From JAQWQB01 sp047636995 (lineage in GTDB: Bacteria; Bacteroidota; Bacteroidia; Flavobacteriales_D; Sanyastnellaceae), in assembly GCA_047636995.1 (NCBI GenBank), contig JBLIGQ010000001.1, forward strand, positions 1-64,000: DNA of 64,000 nt. The letters are read 5' to 3'. Shown here one piece after another: positions 61,523 through 64,000 of this stretch; positions within the stretch are counted from its first letter, which is position 1; each line of letters starts with the position of its first letter. The position numbers and the translations under genes are program-made. The notes beneath the pieces were generated by a model that searched no databases, was not told the DNA's origin, and saw only the letters and a list, made by a program, of their open reading frames with translations.

Positions 61523-62280
61523 AAACCATCATCATTACGGGTGCAGGCACTGGCATGGGAAGTGCTACAGCTAAAATCCTTTCACAGAAAGCTGATATTA
61601 GTTTAATTCTTATTGGACGAAGGCTAAGCAAACTGGAAGAAGTAATCAAACAATTAGATCACCCTAAAAACCACATTGCCGTTAGTGCAGATATAGGAGA
61701 CGCTAAAAGTTTTCGAAAAGCCATTGCTAGCATCCAACCTGAAGACAGAGATATTTTCGCCCTCTTTGCGAATGCAGGCATAGGCGGGGAAAATGAATAC
61801 GGTGAAGATGACCGGTGGGATGAAATTCTCAGAACAAATTTAAATGGCACTTACATAAGCATCATGGAGACCCTCCCCTACATGAAAGCAAGTAAGCAGC
61901 CGTTCAAGCACATTCTCATGACCTCTTCTTGCCTTGCTCGCTTTGGTGTACCTAACTATACCGCCTACTGCACTTCAAAAGCAGGTCTGCTTGGACTGAC
62001 CCGCTCATTAGCGGTAGAATTGGCAACTGACAAAATTTTAGTCAACTCCATTTGTCCTGGGTGGGTTGAAACTGAAATGGCAAAGCAAGGAATACAGCTT
62101 CTTGCAGACCGGATGGATCAGAATTACCAGACAACGTTCGATGAACAAATGGACTTCGTTCCACTTGCGCGAATGAGTCTTCCTCAAGAAGTAGGCAATC
62201 TAGTTGACTTCCTTTTTTCAGGGAAACAGAATTCAATGACAGGACAAGGAATTGACATTAATAATGGATCATGGATGTAA
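61519..62280 (+). CDS. Short-chain dehydrogenase/reductase
   Basis: The 253-residue cytoplasmic enzyme has the Rossmann motif GAGTGMGSAT near residue 8, the NAG motif (NAGIGG near 90), a serine (SSCLARFG) and YTAYCTSKAG with the catalytic Tyr and Lys, and SICPGWVETEM. SDR substrate and cofactor cannot be fixed from this; NAD(P)H likely. Overlaps both neighbours: ATGA with the MORN gene and ten bases with the peptidase gene. Confidence 0.93.
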   Translation: MKTIIITGAGTGMGSATAKILSQKADISLILIGRRLSKLEEVIKQLDHPKNHIAVSADIGDAKSFRKAIASIQPEDRDIFALFANAGIGGENEYGEDDRWDEILRTNLNGTYISIMETLPYMKASKQPFKHILMTSSCLARFGVPNYTAYCTSKAGLLGLTRSLAVELATDKILVNSICPGWVETEMAKQGIQLLADRMDQNYQTTFDEQMDFVPLARMSLPQEVGNLVDFLFSGKQNSMTGQGIDINNGSWM

Positions 62281-63659
62281 TAAAACACGCATTGCTATGC
62301 ACCGTGCTTTTATGGACGGGAGCTCTTCAAGCACAATTGAATACCTCAAACCAAGACTCAACAGTTATTAGGAGCATTTACAATGAAGCTTTAGGAAAGG
62401 GCGAAGGTCATGAGAACCTTCATTATCTATGCAAAGAAATTGGCGCTCGCCTTTCAGGTTCTGATGAACTTGGAGAAGCCATTGTTTGGGGTGAATCACT
62501 ACTCAAAACACTCAACCCTGACAAGGTGTTTCTTCAACCAGTTATGGTGCCGAAATGGATCAGGGGAGATCATGAGTCCGCATCCTTCACGTCAAACGGG
62601 GTCACCAATAGAGCGCGCATTACTGCACTGGGAGGGTCTGTAGGTACCAATGGAACGATTCAGGCAGAGGTGATTGAAGTCAAACAATTTGGAGAGCTCG
62701 AGGCCCTTGGAAGGGAAAACATCGAGGGGAAAATAATATTTTACAATCGCCCAATGGATCCGCTTATGATCAATACAGGTGCTGCGTATGGCGGTGCTTA
62801 TGATCAGCGTTCTAAGGGAGCTACTGAAGCAGCTAGATACGGTGCCGTTGGGACTTTGGTTCGTTCTCTTACACATGCGCAAGACACCTTTCCTCATACT
62901 GGAGCCATGAACTACTTAGATGATGTAGTCCGAATTCCGGCTGCAGCTATAAGTACAGTTGATGCCAGTGCGCTTCACAATGGATTGAAAAATGACCCCA
63001 ATTTACTCTTTAGCATGCAACTCACTTGTGAGGCTTTTGAAGATGTAGAACAAGCAAATGTAATTGCAGAGATCAGGGGTTCAGAGTTCCCTGATGAATA
63101 CATTATTGTTGGCGGACATTTAGACTCTTGGGACATTGGCGAAGGAGCCCATGATGACGGTGCTGGCATAGTACAATCAATTGAGGTACTTCGCATTCTA
63201 AGAGCATTAGATTATGAGCCAAGGCATACCATTCGTGTGGTCCTTTTTGTGAATGAAGAAAACGGCAACAATGGGGGTGAAACCTATGCTAAGGTGGCAA
63301 AGGAAAATGGACAAGTACATTTTGCGGCGATCGAAAGTGATGCCGGCGGGTTTTCTCCTCGTGGTTTTAGTTTTGAATCTACAGATGAAGCTTATGCGCA
63401 CTACCTGTCATTAGCTCCGGTTCTTGAGGAATATGGAGTACACATGTCACGTAGGGGCTGGAGTGGCGTAGACATTCGACCACTCAAAAACGATTACGTT
63501 ACCCTCATTGGTTTAATCCCTGACACACAACGTTACTTCGATTATCATCACAGCAAACGTGATGTTTGGGAAAACGTAAACAAGCGTGAGCTTGAACTTG
63601 GAGCTGGAGCAATGACCAGTTTAGTTTACCTTCTAGATCAACATCGCTTGGGGAAATAA
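62271..63659 (+). CDS. M28-family zinc peptidase (carboxypeptidase Q-like)
   Basis: A 462-residue exported protein with signal peptide (to about LQAQ). Zinc-binding motif GGHLDSWDIGEGAHDDGAG supplies His and Asp, NEENGNNGG the catalytic and bridging Glu pair, ESDAGG an Asp and YHHSKRDVWENV the last His, all typical of M28 aminopeptidases. A protease-associated-like insert lies at about 95-245. Likely periplasmic or secreted peptide degradation. It overlaps SDR by ten bases; its stop abuts the convergent gene at 63660. Confidence 0.92.
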   Translation: MDVIKHALLCTVLLWTGALQAQLNTSNQDSTVIRSIYNEALGKGEGHENLHYLCKEIGARLSGSDELGEAIVWGESLLKTLNPDKVFLQPVMVPKWIRGDHESASFTSNGVTNRARITALGGSVGTNGTIQAEVIEVKQFGELEALGRENIEGKIIFYNRPMDPLMINTGAAYGGAYDQRSKGATEAARYGAVGTLVRSLTHAQDTFPHTGAMNYLDDVVRIPAAAISTVDASALHNGLKNDPNLLFSMQLTCEAFEDVEQANVIAEIRGSEFPDEYIIVGGHLDSWDIGEGAHDDGAGIVQSIEVLRILRALDYEPRHTIRVVLFVNEENGNNGGETYAKVAKENGQVHFAAIESDAGGFSPRGFSFESTDEAYAHYLSLAPVLEEYGVHMSRRGWSGVDIRPLKNDYVTLIGLIPDTQRYFDYHHSKRDVWENVNKRELELGAGAMTSLVYLLDQHRLGK

Positions 63660-64000
63660 CTATTGTCTCTTAGGCACCTTAAATTTTAGGTTCTGTTGTG
63701 AAAGTGGGGTGTCAGGTTTGATGGGACCATCTTGGTATAGAAAATTAAAGTAAGGCCGACCTATCAAAGCTGTTGAGCGCTGTTCTTCTATTTCTGACAC
63801 AGCAAATGACAATCCTTCTCCTATTTGAAAGAAGTAGGTTAGAATGTAATTCTGGCCTTTGAGCACAACCACTCTTCTATCTACTAAGACCACATTTTGA
63901 GTAGCGCTCATATTGTAAGCAGCGAAATCAGTGTCGTCATTTATAAACTTCACGTTATGCACACCCATCTTTTGAATTTCACTCTGGTATCTCGCCACCA
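63660..64000 (-). CDS. Partial gene cut by window end, unknown
   Basis: A reading frame of at least 112 residues runs off the right edge, and the apparent first codon GTG at 63998 is probably internal. The visible part is beta-rich (VVLVDRRVVVLKGQNYILTYFF, YFNFLYQDG) and ends in a basic segment. No motif is recognised. It converges on the M28 peptidase gene. Confidence 0.6.
   Translation of the reverse strand, partial: VARYQSEIQKMGVHNVKFINDDTDFAAYNMSATQNVVLVDRRVVVLKGQNYILTYFFQIGEGLSFAVSEIEEQRSTALIGRPYFNFLYQDGPIKPDTPLSQQNLKFKVPKRQ

Noticed and set aside
1..64000. tRNA, rRNA, CRISPR or mobile-element features
   Set aside because: I scanned the intergenic stretches and saw no clover-leaf pattern, no repeat-spacer array, and no transposase or integrase coding region.

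Overview
The window comes from a member of the Bacteroidota, most likely the Flavobacteriales. It carries the gliding/type IX secretion genes porP-gldK-gldL-gldM-gldN and gldB-gldC, several proteins with type IX C-terminal sorting domains, SusD-free PorT-like barrels, a dcw cluster in the Bacteroidota order, and promoters of the TTTG/TAnnTTTG type used by the sigma factor of this phylum. No genus can be named from the sequence alone. I see no tRNA, rRNA, CRISPR array, insertion sequence or phage gene; coding density is high and many neighbours overlap by ATGA or TAATG, so this is a core-genome region.

Layout. 1-4.8 kb: leftward operon miaB, sigma-54-type activator, lptE, acidic TPR protein, secG, closed by a strong terminator. 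5.1-14.7 kb: rightward topA, a ureohydrolase-fold protein that has lost half of its metal ligands, then porP and gldKLMN, which build the outer-membrane ring and the proton-driven motor of the type IX system. 14.8-23.4 kb: an ABC-F ATPase, the leftward PASTA protein / sorted cell-surface protein / rluD operon, purL and dtd. 23.4-28.1 kb: two tandem paralogous secreted proteins with matching ends and unrelated middles. 28.2-35.9 kb: a MazG-like pyrophosphohydrolase and a large Asp-box propeller protein, nadE with a PorT-like barrel, gldBC, then engB and an alpha/beta hydrolase.

36.2-49.9 kb: the complete dcw run mraZ-rsmH-ftsL-ftsI-murE-mraY-murD-ftsW-murG-murC-ftsQ-ftsA, preceded by four GTGGTA repeats at exactly 10-bp spacing (probable MraZ operator) and ended by a terminator right after ftsA. 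ftsZ and its usual follower yqeY are present but inverted, 51.1-52.9 kb, on the opposite strand. Between ftsZ and the next gene lies a promoter-hairpin-terminator unit on the plus strand that looks like a small non-coding RNA (about 53146-53291).

53.3-64 kb: a leftward operon of a membrane-anchored MutS-like ATPase, a TauE/SafE transporter and a VOC protein; marR-yceI with a candidate autoregulatory operator; a tightly coupled leftward operon thioredoxin-like / nitroreductase / small membrane protein / barrel protein; and a rightward MORN-repeat protein, SDR oxidoreductase and M28 peptidase. A leftward gene is cut by the window end. The items most worth a second look are the small RNA candidate, the degenerate ureohydrolase beside the secretion motor, the ftsZ-yqeY inversion and the GTGGTA array.
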